From the NCBI GenBank assembly GCA_943846665.1, contig OX044358.1, positions 496,001-560,000 of the forward strand: a DNA stretch of 64,000 nucleotides, read 5' to 3'. Source of the DNA: Arcticimaribacter sp002477625. GTDB lineage: Bacteria > Bacteroidota > Bacteroidia > Flavobacteriales > Flavobacteriaceae. Of the stretch, positions 24,684 to 34,186 are shown in pieces. How positions within the stretch are numbered: position 1 is the first letter of the stretch; every line of letters starts with the position of its first letter. The position numbers and the translations under genes are program-made. Under the pieces are notes generated by a model that was not told the DNA's origin, did not search any database, and worked only from the letters and a program-made list of their open reading frames with translations.

Positions 24684-25766
24684 ATGAAACTAAAAAGTCT
24701 TTCCCTTACTCAATACAAAAACATCAGCTCTGAAAACTTTGAATTCGATGCCCGAATCAACTGTTTTATTGGAAATAATGGTGTTGGGAAGTCGAATATT
24801 TTAGATGCGATTTATCATCTGTGTTTTGCCAAAGGATATTTTAATCCAACTGCGGTTCAAAACATTCAATTCAATACCGATTTTTTTGCTCTGGATGGCG
24901 TTTTTGAAAAAAAGGAACAAAGCGAAAAAATAACCTGTAGTCTCAAAAAAGGGAATAAAAAAGTACTGAAGCGCAACGGAAAGGTTTATGAAAAAATTGC
25001 AGATCACATTGGTTTGTTACCCCTTGTAATCATTTCTCCTTCCGATCGAGATTTAATAACCGAAGGAAGTAGTGTTCGACGAAAATTCATGGATGGCGTT
25101 ATTGGTCAAACAGATCACACTTATTTGAATCAATTACTGAACTACACCAAAATCATAAGTCAGCGCAATGCTCTTTTAAAATACTTTGCGGCAAACCAAA
25201 CCTTTGAACCAGAAACACTTGATATATACGATCAAAAGATGATTGAACTCGGGACACCGATTCATGAAAAAAGAAAAGAGTTTTTAGCTGAGTTTATTCC
25301 CATTTTTGAACAACACTATCAGAGTATTAGCAAGTCCGAGGAACAAGTAACTCTGGCCTATGAAAGTTCCTTACTCAATACCTCATTTGCCGAACTTCTA
25401 AAAGAACAATTGCCCAAGGATCGCATGGCGCAATTCAGTACCGTGGGGGTTCATAAAGAGGATTTGTTTTTCTCCATAAGCGGACAGCCCATCAAAAAAT
25501 TTGGAAGCCAAGGGCAACAGAAATCTTTTCTTATTGCGCTTAAATTGGCTCAGTTCGATTTCATTAAAAAAATAGCAGGTGTTCCTCCGATTGTGCTTTT
25601 AGATGATGTCTTTGACAAACTTGATCAAAACCGCGTTGGCTTGATCATGCAACTGGTAGAAGAAAATCACTTTGGACAAATCTTCCTTTCCGATACCCAC
25701 GAAGATCGTACCATGGAGGCCTTAAAAACAACACAATTATCCTATAAAATTTTTAATCTCAGTTAA
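24684..25766 (+). CDS. recF: DNA replication/repair protein RecF
   Basis: About 360 residues from the ATG at 24684. Walker A in CFIGNNGVGKSNILDAIYHLCF near 30-50, the conserved LITEGSSVRRKFMDGVI block, the ABC-type signature FGSQGQQKSFLIALKLAQ and Walker B VLLDDVFDKLDQNR near 310. It helps load RecA at gapped DNA as an SMC-like ATPase. It is divergent from the TonB receptor gene across 106 bases and is followed by a lipoprotein gene after 42 bases. Confidence 0.96.
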   Translation: MKLKSLSLTQYKNISSENFEFDARINCFIGNNGVGKSNILDAIYHLCFAKGYFNPTAVQNIQFNTDFFALDGVFEKKEQSEKITCSLKKGNKKVLKRNGKVYEKIADHIGLLPLVIISPSDRDLITEGSSVRRKFMDGVIGQTDHTYLNQLLNYTKIISQRNALLKYFAANQTFEPETLDIYDQKMIELGTPIHEKRKEFLAEFIPIFEQHYQSISKSEEQVTLAYESSLLNTSFAELLKEQLPKDRMAQFSTVGVHKEDLFFSISGQPIKKFGSQGQQKSFLIALKLAQFDFIKKIAGVPPIVLLDDVFDKLDQNRVGLIMQLVEENHFGQIFLSDTHEDRTMEALKTTQLSYKIFNLS

Positions 25767-25808
25767 ATCCTTACCTTTAAACTGCGCATAAACTCGAATT
25801 GATTTCAC

Positions 25809-26228
25809 ATGAAAAACACCATTTTAAAATTCTTTTTATCTACACTTGGGCTCTTACTATTGAGCTGTACTAAGGTATCCGAAAAGGACTTATCACACCT
25901 CAATGGTTATTGGGAAATTGAAGAAGTTCGATCCCATGGAGAAACATTCACTCCCAGAGGAGGAGCTGTTTTAGTAGATTTATACCAACTTGATTCCTTG
26001 CGTGGATATCGAAAAAAACTAGCCCCCAGTTTCAGTGGAAATTACAACAGCTCTGAAGATCAATTGAACTTCACTGTAATAAATCAGGGAGGAGAATTTT
26101 ACATAGAATACAATGAAGCTCAAGAGCCGTGGAAGGAAAAAATCATCGCTATCAGTGCTACTCAACTCGCATTAGAACACAGCGATAAAGTTTATGTTTA
26201 TAAACGTCATGAAAAAATAAGCTTATAA
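25809..26228 (+). CDS. Lipocalin-like lipoprotein
   Basis: 139 residues with a lipoprotein signal (lipobox LLSC near residue 20). The pattern LNGYWEIEEVRSHGETF matches the first strand of bacterial lipocalin-like domains, and eight short beta strands follow to the end (...LALEHSDKVYVYKR). Ligand unknown; probably attached to an envelope membrane. The DUF721 gene starts four bases after its stop. Confidence 0.75.
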   Translation: MKNTILKFFLSTLGLLLLSCTKVSEKDLSHLNGYWEIEEVRSHGETFTPRGGAVLVDLYQLDSLRGYRKKLAPSFSGNYNSSEDQLNFTVINQGGEFYIEYNEAQEPWKEKIIAISATQLALEHSDKVYVYKRHEKISL

Positions 26229-26232
26229 TCTC

Positions 26233-26535
26233 ATGGCAAAGAAAAAAAGATCCTTTGAACCTCAATCCATCTCTGAAGTATTAGGAGAGTTGATCAGTCA
26301 GAAAAATATTAAAGGTGGAATAACAAAGGTACGTGCAGAACAAGCGTGGGGAACAACAATGGGAGCCAGTGTGTCTCAGTATACTCAAGAAGTTAGCTTT
26401 AGGGGAACTACACTTTTTGTAAACCTCACTTCTGCTCCACTCAGAGAAGAATTGTCGTATGGAAAGGATAAAATTCTGCGCCATTTGAACGAAACGCTCG
26501 GCGCAGAAATTATATCTAAATTGGTTTTGCGCTAA
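26233..26535 (+). CDS. DUF721 (DciA-like) protein
   Basis: 100 residues with the DUF721 core: AWGTTMGASVSQYTQEVSFRGTTLFVNLTSAPLREELSYGKDKILRHLNETLG spans about 36-90. DUF721 proteins share a KH-like fold with DciA, the replicative-helicase loader partner, and its position after recF suits a replication role. That role is inference. The last four bases overlap the 3' end of convergent ndk. Confidence 0.85.
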   Translation: MAKKKRSFEPQSISEVLGELISQKNIKGGITKVRAEQAWGTTMGASVSQYTQEVSFRGTTLFVNLTSAPLREELSYGKDKILRHLNETLGAEIISKLVLR

Positions 26536-26951
26536 AAGATCTCTCTTCCAGAAAAATGGAAAGCACCTTCAATTGCTGCGTTTTCATCGCTATCTGAACC
26601 ATGAACTGCATTTTCGCCCATTGAGGTTGCGTACAAACTGCGAATAGTTCCCTCGGCAGCTTCTGCTGGGTTTGTCGCTCCGATAAGTACACGGAAATCA
26701 TTGACTGCATTGTCTTTTTCAAGAATAGCGGCAACAATAGGACCTCTGGTCATAAATTCAACAAGCTCTCCAAAGAAAGGTCGTTCGCTGTGAACACTAT
26801 AAAACGCTTCAGCGTCGGTACGTGTTAACTGTGTTTTTTTGAGGGCTGCAATTTTAAATCCAGCTGATGTTATTTTTTCTAAAATAGAACCGATGTGTCC
26901 GTTTTCAACAGCATCTGGTTTAATCATCGTGAACGTACGATTTGTTGTCAT
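26532..26951 (-). CDS. ndk: Nucleoside diphosphate kinase
   Basis: 139 residues, normal length. TFTMIKPDAVENGHIGSIL at the start, ERPFFGELVEFMTRGPIVAAIL in the middle, and the active-site histidine in ENAVHGSDSDENAAIEGAFHF near residue 117. It balances NTP pools by transferring the gamma-phosphate. A possible -7 box (TAAGTTTG on the minus strand, 26974-26981) lies 23 bases upstream of the start. Confidence 0.97.
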   Translation of the reverse strand: MTTNRTFTMIKPDAVENGHIGSILEKITSAGFKIAALKKTQLTRTDAEAFYSVHSERPFFGELVEFMTRGPIVAAILEKDNAVNDFRVLIGATNPAEAAEGTIRSLYATSMGENAVHGSDSDENAAIEGAFHFSGREIF

Positions 26952-27130
26952 AGTATAGTTTTTATTTCTGCTGCAAACTTATTAAAAGCAACTGACATTG
27001 AAGCTAGAAAGAGGCTTTTTTAACACAGGGGATTCTATTGTTTTCTTTTGACCCACTTCATCTTGAGCGCTGAATATAATCTAAAAAACACTATATTTTT
27101 TTGAGAAAGGATTGGTATCTTAGCCCAGCT

Positions 27131-28141
27131 ATGACAAATAACTTTATTCCAGCCTTAAGAGAACAACTTGCATCACCCAAAAAGATTGTTGTAATTCCTC
27201 ACAAAAACCCAGATGGTGACGCCTTGGGCAGTTGCTTGGCTTGGAAACATTTCCTCGATCAAATGGAACACAGTTGTACCGTGATTTCGCCCAATGAATA
27301 CCCGAAATTCTTGGATTGGATCCCGGGACAAGAAACCATCATCAAATACAATAAAGAGGAAGAGGTCTGTCAGAAATTACTTTTTGAAGCTGATTTGATT
27401 TTTACCTTTGATTTCAACAGCTTAGGGAGAATAAAACCTATGGATGAAGTTATCAAGAGCTGCAATGGAATTAAAGTGATGATTGATCATCATGAACAAC
27501 CCGATGACTATGCCGATCTGATGTATTCTGATTCTAGTTTAGGTTCTACCTGCGAAATGGTATACAATGTCATGGAGGCACTCGATGTGTCGAAAATAAA
27601 CAAAACTATTGCTAGCTGTATTTATACTGGAATCGTGACCGACAGTGGTTCTTTCCGTTTTCAATCGACAACACCCATTACCCACAGTATCGTTTCGAAC
27701 CTATTGGACTTGGGCATCGATCATGCCCAGATCCATCAAAAAATATACGACACTTACAGTTTTGGACGTCTACAGCTTTTGGGCAAAGCGCTTTCCAATC
27801 TAGTCAAAGTAGAACCACTTCAGGCGGTTTATATTACCTTGAGCCAAGAAGAACTAAATTCATGTGACTTTAAAAAAGGAGATACCGACGGCTTTGTAAA
27901 TTATGGGCTCAGTCTAGAGGCTATTGAATTGGCAATCATTATGATTGAAAACACCCAAGAGAATATTGTTAAAATGTCGTTCCGATCCAAAGGAACATTC
28001 AATGTAAATGAGTTTGCACGAAAACACTTCAATGGAGGCGGACATCACAATGCTGCTGGAGGAGCATCGCATGAAAGCCTTGCCGTTACGAAAGAAAAAG
28101 TACACCAGACCATTCTTGAATATAAAGAACAACTCAGTTAG
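27131..28141 (+). CDS. DHH-family phosphoesterase (NrnA-like)
   Basis: 336 residues from the ATG at 27131; a TTG at 27101 is in frame but unlikely. DHH domain: IPHKNPDGDALGSCLAW near 25-40, FDFNSLGRI, the DHHEQPDDYAD motif near 118, and TGIVTDSGSFRF. The DHHA1 domain ends with GGGHHNAAGGASHES. Members degrade nanoRNA and dephosphorylate pAp. gldI begins two bases after its stop. A possible -7 box TATCTTAG lies at 27116-27123. Confidence 0.93.
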   Translation: MTNNFIPALREQLASPKKIVVIPHKNPDGDALGSCLAWKHFLDQMEHSCTVISPNEYPKFLDWIPGQETIIKYNKEEEVCQKLLFEADLIFTFDFNSLGRIKPMDEVIKSCNGIKVMIDHHEQPDDYADLMYSDSSLGSTCEMVYNVMEALDVSKINKTIASCIYTGIVTDSGSFRFQSTTPITHSIVSNLLDLGIDHAQIHQKIYDTYSFGRLQLLGKALSNLVKVEPLQAVYITLSQEELNSCDFKKGDTDGFVNYGLSLEAIELAIIMIENTQENIVKMSFRSKGTFNVNEFARKHFNGGGHHNAAGGASHESLAVTKEKVHQTILEYKEQLS

Positions 28142-28143
28142 GG

Positions 28144-28680
28144 ATGCGGAATTTTAGTTTTTACTTTTTGATGATTTGCCTGCTCATTAGCTGCTCAGAG
28201 CCACAAGCCCGTAAACCCATCAACGAAACTAAGATATCCTTCCTCAAAGGTTCTGTTCAGCGGAATAAGAACATCATCCAGAAGCAACAAAATCAATTTA
28301 AAAAAATAATTGCCCAAGATTCAACACGAGAGTACAAAGCCTCGTCCACAGGTTTTTGGTATGCTTACTTGGTTTCATCCGATGAAAGAGTACTTCCCAA
28401 AAGAGGGGACACGGTTCGTTTCAATTATAAAATCGAAGCCCTAGATGGAACTGTCCTATACGATGAAATGGAGCTCGGAACTGTACAATACGTGGTTGAC
28501 CAAGAAGAGTTACTCCCTGCCCTTCGGGAAGCTGTAAAGGTTTTGAGTGTAAATGAAACTGCAACCTTCCTCTTCCCCTCCTATCTTTGTTATGGATATC
28601 AGGGTGATGATGAAAAAGTTGATATTAACCAACCCCTGCGTTTTACAATAAAATTAATATCCCAATCCATAAAAAATTAA
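28144..28680 (+). CDS. gldI: Gliding motility lipoprotein GldI, FKBP-type isomerase
   Basis: 178 residues. Lipobox ISCS near residue 17, a helical linker (KNIIQKQQNQFKKII), and an FKBP-type peptidyl-prolyl isomerase domain: RGDTVRFNYKIEALDGTVLYDE, LLPALREAVKVLSVNETATFLFPSYLCYGYQG and the final strand RFTIKLIS. GldI is required for gliding in Flavobacterium and probably helps fold periplasmic gliding or secretion proteins. It lies between the DHH gene and a second isomerase gene, an order I recall in flavobacteria. Confidence 0.88.
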   Translation: MRNFSFYFLMICLLISCSEPQARKPINETKISFLKGSVQRNKNIIQKQQNQFKKIIAQDSTREYKASSTGFWYAYLVSSDERVLPKRGDTVRFNYKIEALDGTVLYDEMELGTVQYVVDQEELLPALREAVKVLSVNETATFLFPSYLCYGYQGDDEKVDINQPLRFTIKLISQSIKN

Positions 28681-28718
28681 ATTTTTGCATCTTTGCTAAA
28701 TCAATTCAAACAATTCCC

Positions 28719-29798
28719 ATGAAAAAAAATTTCTTCTACGCACTACTAACTATGCTATTAATAGGATGTGCATCTCAATATCCAGAACTTGAAAATGGTC
28801 TTTATGCTGATATTGAAACCAACAAAGGTTCTATAGTTGTTTCTCTAGAGCTTGAAAAAACACCAATAACGGTAGCAAACTTTGTTTCTCTAAGTGAAGG
28901 AGAAAATGATTTGGTAAGCGATAATTACAAAAATAAAAGATACTACGATGGTCTTGTATTTCACCGTGTGATCAAAGATTTTATGATTCAAGGAGGAGAT
29001 CCTACCGCTTCGGGATCCGGTAATCCAGGTTATAAATTCAACGACGAAATCAATGCCGAACTTTCTCATAACGGTCCGGGTATATTGTCCATGGCAAACT
29101 CAGGCCCCGGAACCAATGGAAGTCAGTTTTTCATTACCCATAAGGCTACACCTTGGTTGGACGGAAAACATACTGTATTTGGAAAGGTTGTAATCGGTCA
29201 GAATTTTGTTGACAGTATTGCACAAAACGATACCATTAAAAAAGTAACCATCATCCGTAAAGGTTCGGATGCGAAAAACTTTAAAGCTCCCTCAATTTTT
29301 AAAAATCACTTTCAGAAACTCGAAGCTGAAAAAGCAGATAAAGAAGAGCGTCAGCAAATCATCAAACTCAACACACAAGATAAGTTTGAAGCCCAAAAAG
29401 CAAAAGCAACAACAACGAAGTCTGGTCTCCAATATCTCATTACAACAAAAGGAGACGGACCAAAGGTTACTTCTACATACAAAGCACGAACACATTATGC
29501 GGTTTACTTTGAAGACGGAACTTTACTTGAAACAAGTGATTTGGAAATTGCAGAAGCACTAGACGCAGTAAACGAACAGCGTAAAGCAGCGAAAGCCTAT
29601 CAACCTATTCCTGCAGATTGTAGCCCTGAAGCTCAGATGATCGAAGGATTTAAAGAAGGTTTACGTTTATTAAGAACTGGTGACAAGGCAACGGTTTTCA
29701 TTCCTTATACGCTTGCCTACGGAGAACAAGGCAGACAAGGTATTCCACCACGATCCAACTTGATCTTTGAATTGGAGATTGTTGAAGTTATCAAATAA
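28719..29798 (+). CDS. Cyclophilin-FKBP fusion peptidyl-prolyl isomerase, lipoprotein
   Basis: 359 residues. Lipobox LIGCA near 17, then a cyclophilin domain (IETNKGSIVVSLELEKTPITVANFVSL, FHRVIKDFMIQGGDP, GSQFFITHKATPWLDGKHTVFGKV) to about residue 165. A charged linker follows, then a C-terminal FKBP domain (TTKSGLQYLITTKGDGPKV ... EGFKEGLRLLRTGDKATVFIPYTLAYGEQG ... LIFELEIVEV). Two unrelated isomerase folds in one periplasmic lipoprotein, next to gldI. A clear terminator follows. Confidence 0.93.
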   Translation: MKKNFFYALLTMLLIGCASQYPELENGLYADIETNKGSIVVSLELEKTPITVANFVSLSEGENDLVSDNYKNKRYYDGLVFHRVIKDFMIQGGDPTASGSGNPGYKFNDEINAELSHNGPGILSMANSGPGTNGSQFFITHKATPWLDGKHTVFGKVVIGQNFVDSIAQNDTIKKVTIIRKGSDAKNFKAPSIFKNHFQKLEAEKADKEERQQIIKLNTQDKFEAQKAKATTTKSGLQYLITTKGDGPKVTSTYKARTHYAVYFEDGTLLETSDLEIAEALDAVNEQRKAAKAYQPIPADCSPEAQMIEGFKEGLRLLRTGDKATVFIPYTLAYGEQGRQGIPPRSNLIFELEIVEVIK

Positions 29799-29813
29799 AA
29801 AAAACTGTGATTA

Positions 29814-29841
29814 AAAAAACCCATCTTCGGATGGGTTTTTT
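29814..29841 (+). terminator. Terminator after the cyclophilin-FKBP gene
   Basis: AAAAAACCCATC (29814-29825), loop TTCG, GATGGGTTTTTT (29830-29841). Perfect stem and T-run; its A-tract makes it usable in both directions. Confidence 0.9.
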
Positions 29842-29904
29842 ATTTTTAAACCGATCCGAGGAAACTAAATTGTATTTGTGTATGGGTCGAACTTAGCTTA
29901 AAAG

Positions 29905-30027
29905 CTAGAATAATTCTCCACGAAAGACAAAAAGAACCAGGAGTATCGTCCCAACCAAAAAACAGGCACAACCTGTAAAAAAACATCCCCCTAAGGCATC
30001 TTTACCGCGAATCATTTCTTCCTTCAT
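29905..30027 (-). CDS. Possible 40-residue membrane protein
   Basis: A minus-strand frame from ATG at 30027 to TAG at 29905-29907 encodes a 40-residue peptide. It has a charged start (MKEEMIRGKDALGG), three Cys residues and one TM helix ending VLFVFRGELF. It is the only candidate in the 291-base gap and ends facing the bidirectional terminator at 29814-29841. No homologue known to me; may be chance. Confidence 0.35.
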   Translation of the reverse strand: MKEEMIRGKDALGGCFFTGCACFLVGTILLVLFVFRGELF

Positions 30028-30089
30028 AAATGCAAATAAAGGCAAAAAATTATTAACTTTTTTAAGATGCTAATTGCTATCTTAGACTT

Positions 30090-31154
30090 ATGAAGGTTAG
30101 CCGAGTCAAAATTTTACTAGCAGTGAGTATACTCCCTCAAATACTTTTGGTCCGTATGATCAGTTTGTATCCTGAAAAAGTAGAGTTGTACTTTTCTCAA
30201 TCTTTTTACCCATTGCTATTCAATCTGCAGCAGGTTTTTATAAAGCCCATACCCTTTTCGTTTGGGGATATCTTATACCTGAGTATTGGAGTGTATATCA
30301 GCTATGCGGCAGTTCGTTTTTTACTACAATTCAAACTTCCAAAAACCACGGACATCATTGGGGTTGGAATTTGCATTAGCTTATTGTTTTTACTCTTTCA
30401 GTTGAACTGGGGAATCAACTACCATAGAACGCCTTTGGCTGAAAAATTAGCGACTGAAATAGAATACTCAGACTCGTTACTCATTGACCTTACAACCAGG
30501 TTTGCAAGCATGGGCAATGCCCTGCACAACCAACTCAGTAGTTCAGATACCCTTGCAGTCACCATCCCGCATACTAAAAAAGAAATTGCCAAACGCATAC
30601 AAAGTAGCTACGGAGATTTATGGGACAGTAGCGTACAGGTTCCCCAAGTGAAAGCCTCTCTCTTCAGCTTAGCTTTAAGTTATATGGGCTATGCAGGTTA
30701 CCTAAATCCCTTTACACTAGAAGCCCAAGTCAATATGCGGATGCCGAAAATCAATTTGCCGGTAACCATTGCTCACGAAATGGCACACCAACTCGGTTAT
30801 GCAGCCGAAAACGAAGCCAATTTCATTGGATTCATCAATACGTTTAAAAATACTGATCCCTATTTGCAATATGCAGCTGTTTTCTTTGGGTTTCGGCACT
30901 GTTACAGTGATTTAGTAAAAAGAGATCCCGATCATGCAAAAATCTTAGTACAACAGTTAAATCCTGGGATTCTTAAAAACTTTGCCCAAAGCAGCGATTT
31001 CTGGGAGGAATACAAAAACCCTTTTGAGCCCTTCTTTAAAGAATCTTATGATGTTTATCTCAAGGCTAATGGTCAAAAATCAGGAATTAAAACATACAAT
31101 CAAGTGGTTGCTTTTCTAATGGCTTACGATCTTCAAAATAAATTCAAATTGTAA
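30090..31154 (+). CDS. DUF3810 membrane protein, putative zinc metallopeptidase
   Basis: 354 residues. Three TM helices in the first 115 residues, then a domain with the gluzincin motif IAHEMAHQLGY (HExxH) near residue 229 and downstream Glu residues in AENEANFIGFINTF that could be the third zinc ligand. This pattern is that of DUF3810, predicted to be a membrane-bound metallopeptidase. Substrate unknown. A -7-like box TATCTTAG is at 30078-30085. Confidence 0.88.
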   Translation: MKVSRVKILLAVSILPQILLVRMISLYPEKVELYFSQSFYPLLFNLQQVFIKPIPFSFGDILYLSIGVYISYAAVRFLLQFKLPKTTDIIGVGICISLLFLLFQLNWGINYHRTPLAEKLATEIEYSDSLLIDLTTRFASMGNALHNQLSSSDTLAVTIPHTKKEIAKRIQSSYGDLWDSSVQVPQVKASLFSLALSYMGYAGYLNPFTLEAQVNMRMPKINLPVTIAHEMAHQLGYAAENEANFIGFINTFKNTDPYLQYAAVFFGFRHCYSDLVKRDPDHAKILVQQLNPGILKNFAQSSDFWEEYKNPFEPFFKESYDVYLKANGQKSGIKTYNQVVAFLMAYDLQNKFKL

Positions 31155-31194
31155 AACTAAAAAGCGTACTTTCATTCAATAAAATCAAAAACGT

Positions 31195-34176
31195 ATGAAA
31201 CCATTACATTTTATTTTAATAGCTCTTGTTTCTTTTGCAAGCCCTGCTCAAGATTATTTCCCAACAAACAAGGGCGTTAAAACAGAAAACTCCAAGCAAA
31301 TTATGCTGACGGGGGCTACCATCCATATGAATCCCCTGCAAAAACTCGACAACGGAATGCTGCTGATTGAGAATGGAAAAATCAAAGCCGTTGGGACTGC
31401 ATTGAGCATTCCACAAAATGCAGTTGTAATCGATTTTAAAGAAAAACACCTCTACCCTTCCTTTGTAGAATTACATTCTGATTTTGGAATTCCAGCTTTA
31501 AAGAGCAAATCGAGTGGAAGAAGAAGTGTTCAGTATAATGCCAATAGAAAAGGATATTATTGGAATGATCACATCATACCGGATTACAACAGCAGTACAG
31601 ACTTTAAATACGATAGCAAAAAAGCGAAGGAACTCAGAGCTGCTGGTTTTGGGGTAGTCAATACTCATAGAAAAGAAGGGATACACAGAGGCTCCAGTGT
31701 CTTGGTCGCATTGAATGACGTTCAAGATAACGGTTATCGCATGATTGAAGATTGCGCTGCCCAACACCTTTCTTTCAAAAAAAGTAATACTTCTGGGCAA
31801 TATTATCCAGGGTCTATTATGGGAGCTATGGCACTTATCCGTCAAGTATACCACGATGCTGCGTGGTATTCAAATGGAGGAGCAAAAAATAAAGACCTCG
31901 CTTTAGAAGTATTGAATAAGAACCAAAAGCTTCCTTCTATATTCGAAACTTCCAACAAATTAGACGTAGCCCGCGCTGCTAAAATTGGAAAGGAGTTTGG
32001 GAAAAAGTATATCATTAAGGCACATGGTACTGAATACGAGCAATTGAGTACATTGAAAAAATTCAAGCCAACTCTTTTGGTTCCTGTGAATTTCCCTGCA
32101 GCTTTTGATGTTGACGATCCCTTCCTGGCACAGAAAATCTCATTGAATAAAATGCGCTATTGGAATCAAGCTCCAGCAAATCCAAAAGCAATTGCTGCTG
32201 CTGGAATTAAATTTGCATTTACCTCAAGTGACTTAAAAAGTGTAAAAGACTTTCTTCCTAATATTCGTAAAGCTGTTCAATACGGATTATCGCCGGAAAG
32301 AGCACTAGCAGCTTTGACTACAATTCCAGCACAACTGATCAACCAGAAAGGTCGTGTTGGAGAGCTGAAAAAAGGAGCTTATGCAAACCTTTTGGTGACC
32401 GATGGTCCTTTGTTCGAGAAAAAAACAAAGATTCATGAAAATTGGGTTCAAGGACAACAGCACATCATTCAGGCCTCTGCTAAAACAACAATCGACGGAT
32501 CCTATGCTTTAAATATAAAGAAGGAGACCTATGAGCTGACCCTGTCAAAAAGCGCAACTAAAATAAGTGCAAAAACGGTTCAGAACTCAACAACCCTAAA
32601 AACCGAGGCTCGCTATAATAATGGGTGGCTAACACTGAGAATTAGTGACAGCAGCAAAACTAAATTCGCACAACTTAAATCGAAAATAAGCGATCAGAGC
32701 AGCTTTGTTGGCGACGGAACTTTCTTTGATGGATCGGCAGTGAACTGGACGGCGAAAAAAACGGAAGATTCCAAACCAAAGAAAGACAAAAAAAACAAAG
32801 AAGTACTCCAAAAGATACTCCCGATAACCTATCCAAATAACGGCTTTGGTTTCAAAACACTTCCAACTTCAGAAAATGTTTTATTTACCAATGTGACCGT
32901 TTGGACCAATGAAGCTGATGGAATCCTTGAAAATGCAAGTGTTTGGGTTGTCAACGGAAAAATCAAAGCCGTCGGCACCATCGATGAAGCTTCGGGAGCT
33001 CGAGTAATTGATGGGACAGGCAAACATTTAACCAGTGGAATTATTGATGAACATTCGCATATTGGTGCCTCAAGCATCAATGAAGGGGGTCAAAACTCTT
33101 CTGCCGAGGTAACCATCGAAGACGTGATCAATCCAGATGACATCAATTTATACCGCAACTTATCTGGAGGTGTAACTACATTACAAATATTACACGGCTC
33201 TGCAAACCCGATTGGTGGTCGCTCAGCGATAATCAAACCTAAATGGGGAGCAGGTACCGATGAACTCTTATACCCCAATGCAGATCCATACATCAAATTT
33301 GCTTTAGGAGAAAACGTAAAACAATCGAACTGGCAAAGTTATGGGCGTTTTCCACAAACACGAATGGGAGTTGAACAGGTTTTTACAGACTATTTCCAAC
33401 GTGCCAAAGAATACAAGGCAGCATGGAAAGCGTACAACGCCCTCTCTAAAAAGATAAAAACCAAAACTGCAGCGCCACGCTACGATTTAGAAATGGAAAC
33501 TATGGTTGATATTTTAGACGGAAAGCGTTTTATTTCTTGTCATTCCTATGTTCAAAGTGAAATCAATATGCTGCTTAAAGTAGCGGATCGTTTTGGTGTT
33601 CGCATCAATACCTTCACCCACATACTTGAAGGATATAAAGTAGCCGATAAGATGAAAGAACACGGTGTTGGAGGCTCAACTTTTTCGGACTGGTGGGCCT
33701 ATAAATTTGAGGTGAATGACGCCATCCCATACAACGGCGCAATCATGCACAGCCAAGGAGTAACAGTAGCTTTTAACTCAGATGATTCGGAAATGTCCCG
33801 ACGCTTGAATCAAGAAGCTGCAAAAGCGGTTAAATACGGAGGAGTGTCTGAAGAAGACGCTTGGAAATTTGTAACACTAAACCCTGCAAAATTATTGCAT
33901 ATCGACGATGAGGTTGGGAGTGTTAAAGTAGGGAAATCTGCCGATCTTGTTTTGTGGAGCGATCATCCCATGTCCATATATGCCGTAGTAGAAAAAACCA
34001 TGATCGATGGGGTTATTTACTTTGATCTTGATCGAGCTAATGCTCAGGTGGCACAAATTGCCAAAGAAAAAAATAAACTAATTCAAGACATGCTAGTCGC
34101 TAAAAATGGTGGTGCGAAAACACAAAAGCCAGTACGGAAAAAAGCAGTAGAATTCCATTGTGAAACACTTGATTAA
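31195..34176 (+). CDS. Double amidohydrolase-fold protein, exported
   Basis: 993 residues with a signal peptide (1-18). It contains two amidohydrolase domains in series. The first (about 35-420) has HLYPSFVELHSDFG, where the usual HxH metal motif is HxD. The second (about 560-975) has GIIDEHSHIGASSI with an intact HxH, then ITLNPA-type KFVTLNPAKLL and SADLVLWS at its end. The second is probably a functional metal-dependent hydrolase (imidazolonepropionase-like); the first looks catalytically altered. A third amidohydrolase gene follows directly. Substrate unknown. Confidence 0.9.
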   Translation: MKPLHFILIALVSFASPAQDYFPTNKGVKTENSKQIMLTGATIHMNPLQKLDNGMLLIENGKIKAVGTALSIPQNAVVIDFKEKHLYPSFVELHSDFGIPALKSKSSGRRSVQYNANRKGYYWNDHIIPDYNSSTDFKYDSKKAKELRAAGFGVVNTHRKEGIHRGSSVLVALNDVQDNGYRMIEDCAAQHLSFKKSNTSGQYYPGSIMGAMALIRQVYHDAAWYSNGGAKNKDLALEVLNKNQKLPSIFETSNKLDVARAAKIGKEFGKKYIIKAHGTEYEQLSTLKKFKPTLLVPVNFPAAFDVDDPFLAQKISLNKMRYWNQAPANPKAIAAAGIKFAFTSSDLKSVKDFLPNIRKAVQYGLSPERALAALTTIPAQLINQKGRVGELKKGAYANLLVTDGPLFEKKTKIHENWVQGQQHIIQASAKTTIDGSYALNIKKETYELTLSKSATKISAKTVQNSTTLKTEARYNNGWLTLRISDSSKTKFAQLKSKISDQSSFVGDGTFFDGSAVNWTAKKTEDSKPKKDKKNKEVLQKILPITYPNNGFGFKTLPTSENVLFTNVTVWTNEADGILENASVWVVNGKIKAVGTIDEASGARVIDGTGKHLTSGIIDEHSHIGASSINEGGQNSSAEVTIEDVINPDDINLYRNLSGGVTTLQILHGSANPIGGRSAIIKPKWGAGTDELLYPNADPYIKFALGENVKQSNWQSYGRFPQTRMGVEQVFTDYFQRAKEYKAAWKAYNALSKKIKTKTAAPRYDLEMETMVDILDGKRFISCHSYVQSEINMLLKVADRFGVRINTFTHILEGYKVADKMKEHGVGGSTFSDWWAYKFEVNDAIPYNGAIMHSQGVTVAFNSDDSEMSRRLNQEAAKAVKYGGVSEEDAWKFVTLNPAKLLHIDDEVGSVKVGKSADLVLWSDHPMSIYAVVEKTMIDGVIYFDLDRANAQVAQIAKEKNKLIQDMLVAKNGGAKTQKPVRKKAVEFHCETLD

Positions 34177-34186
34177 TCTGATTATT

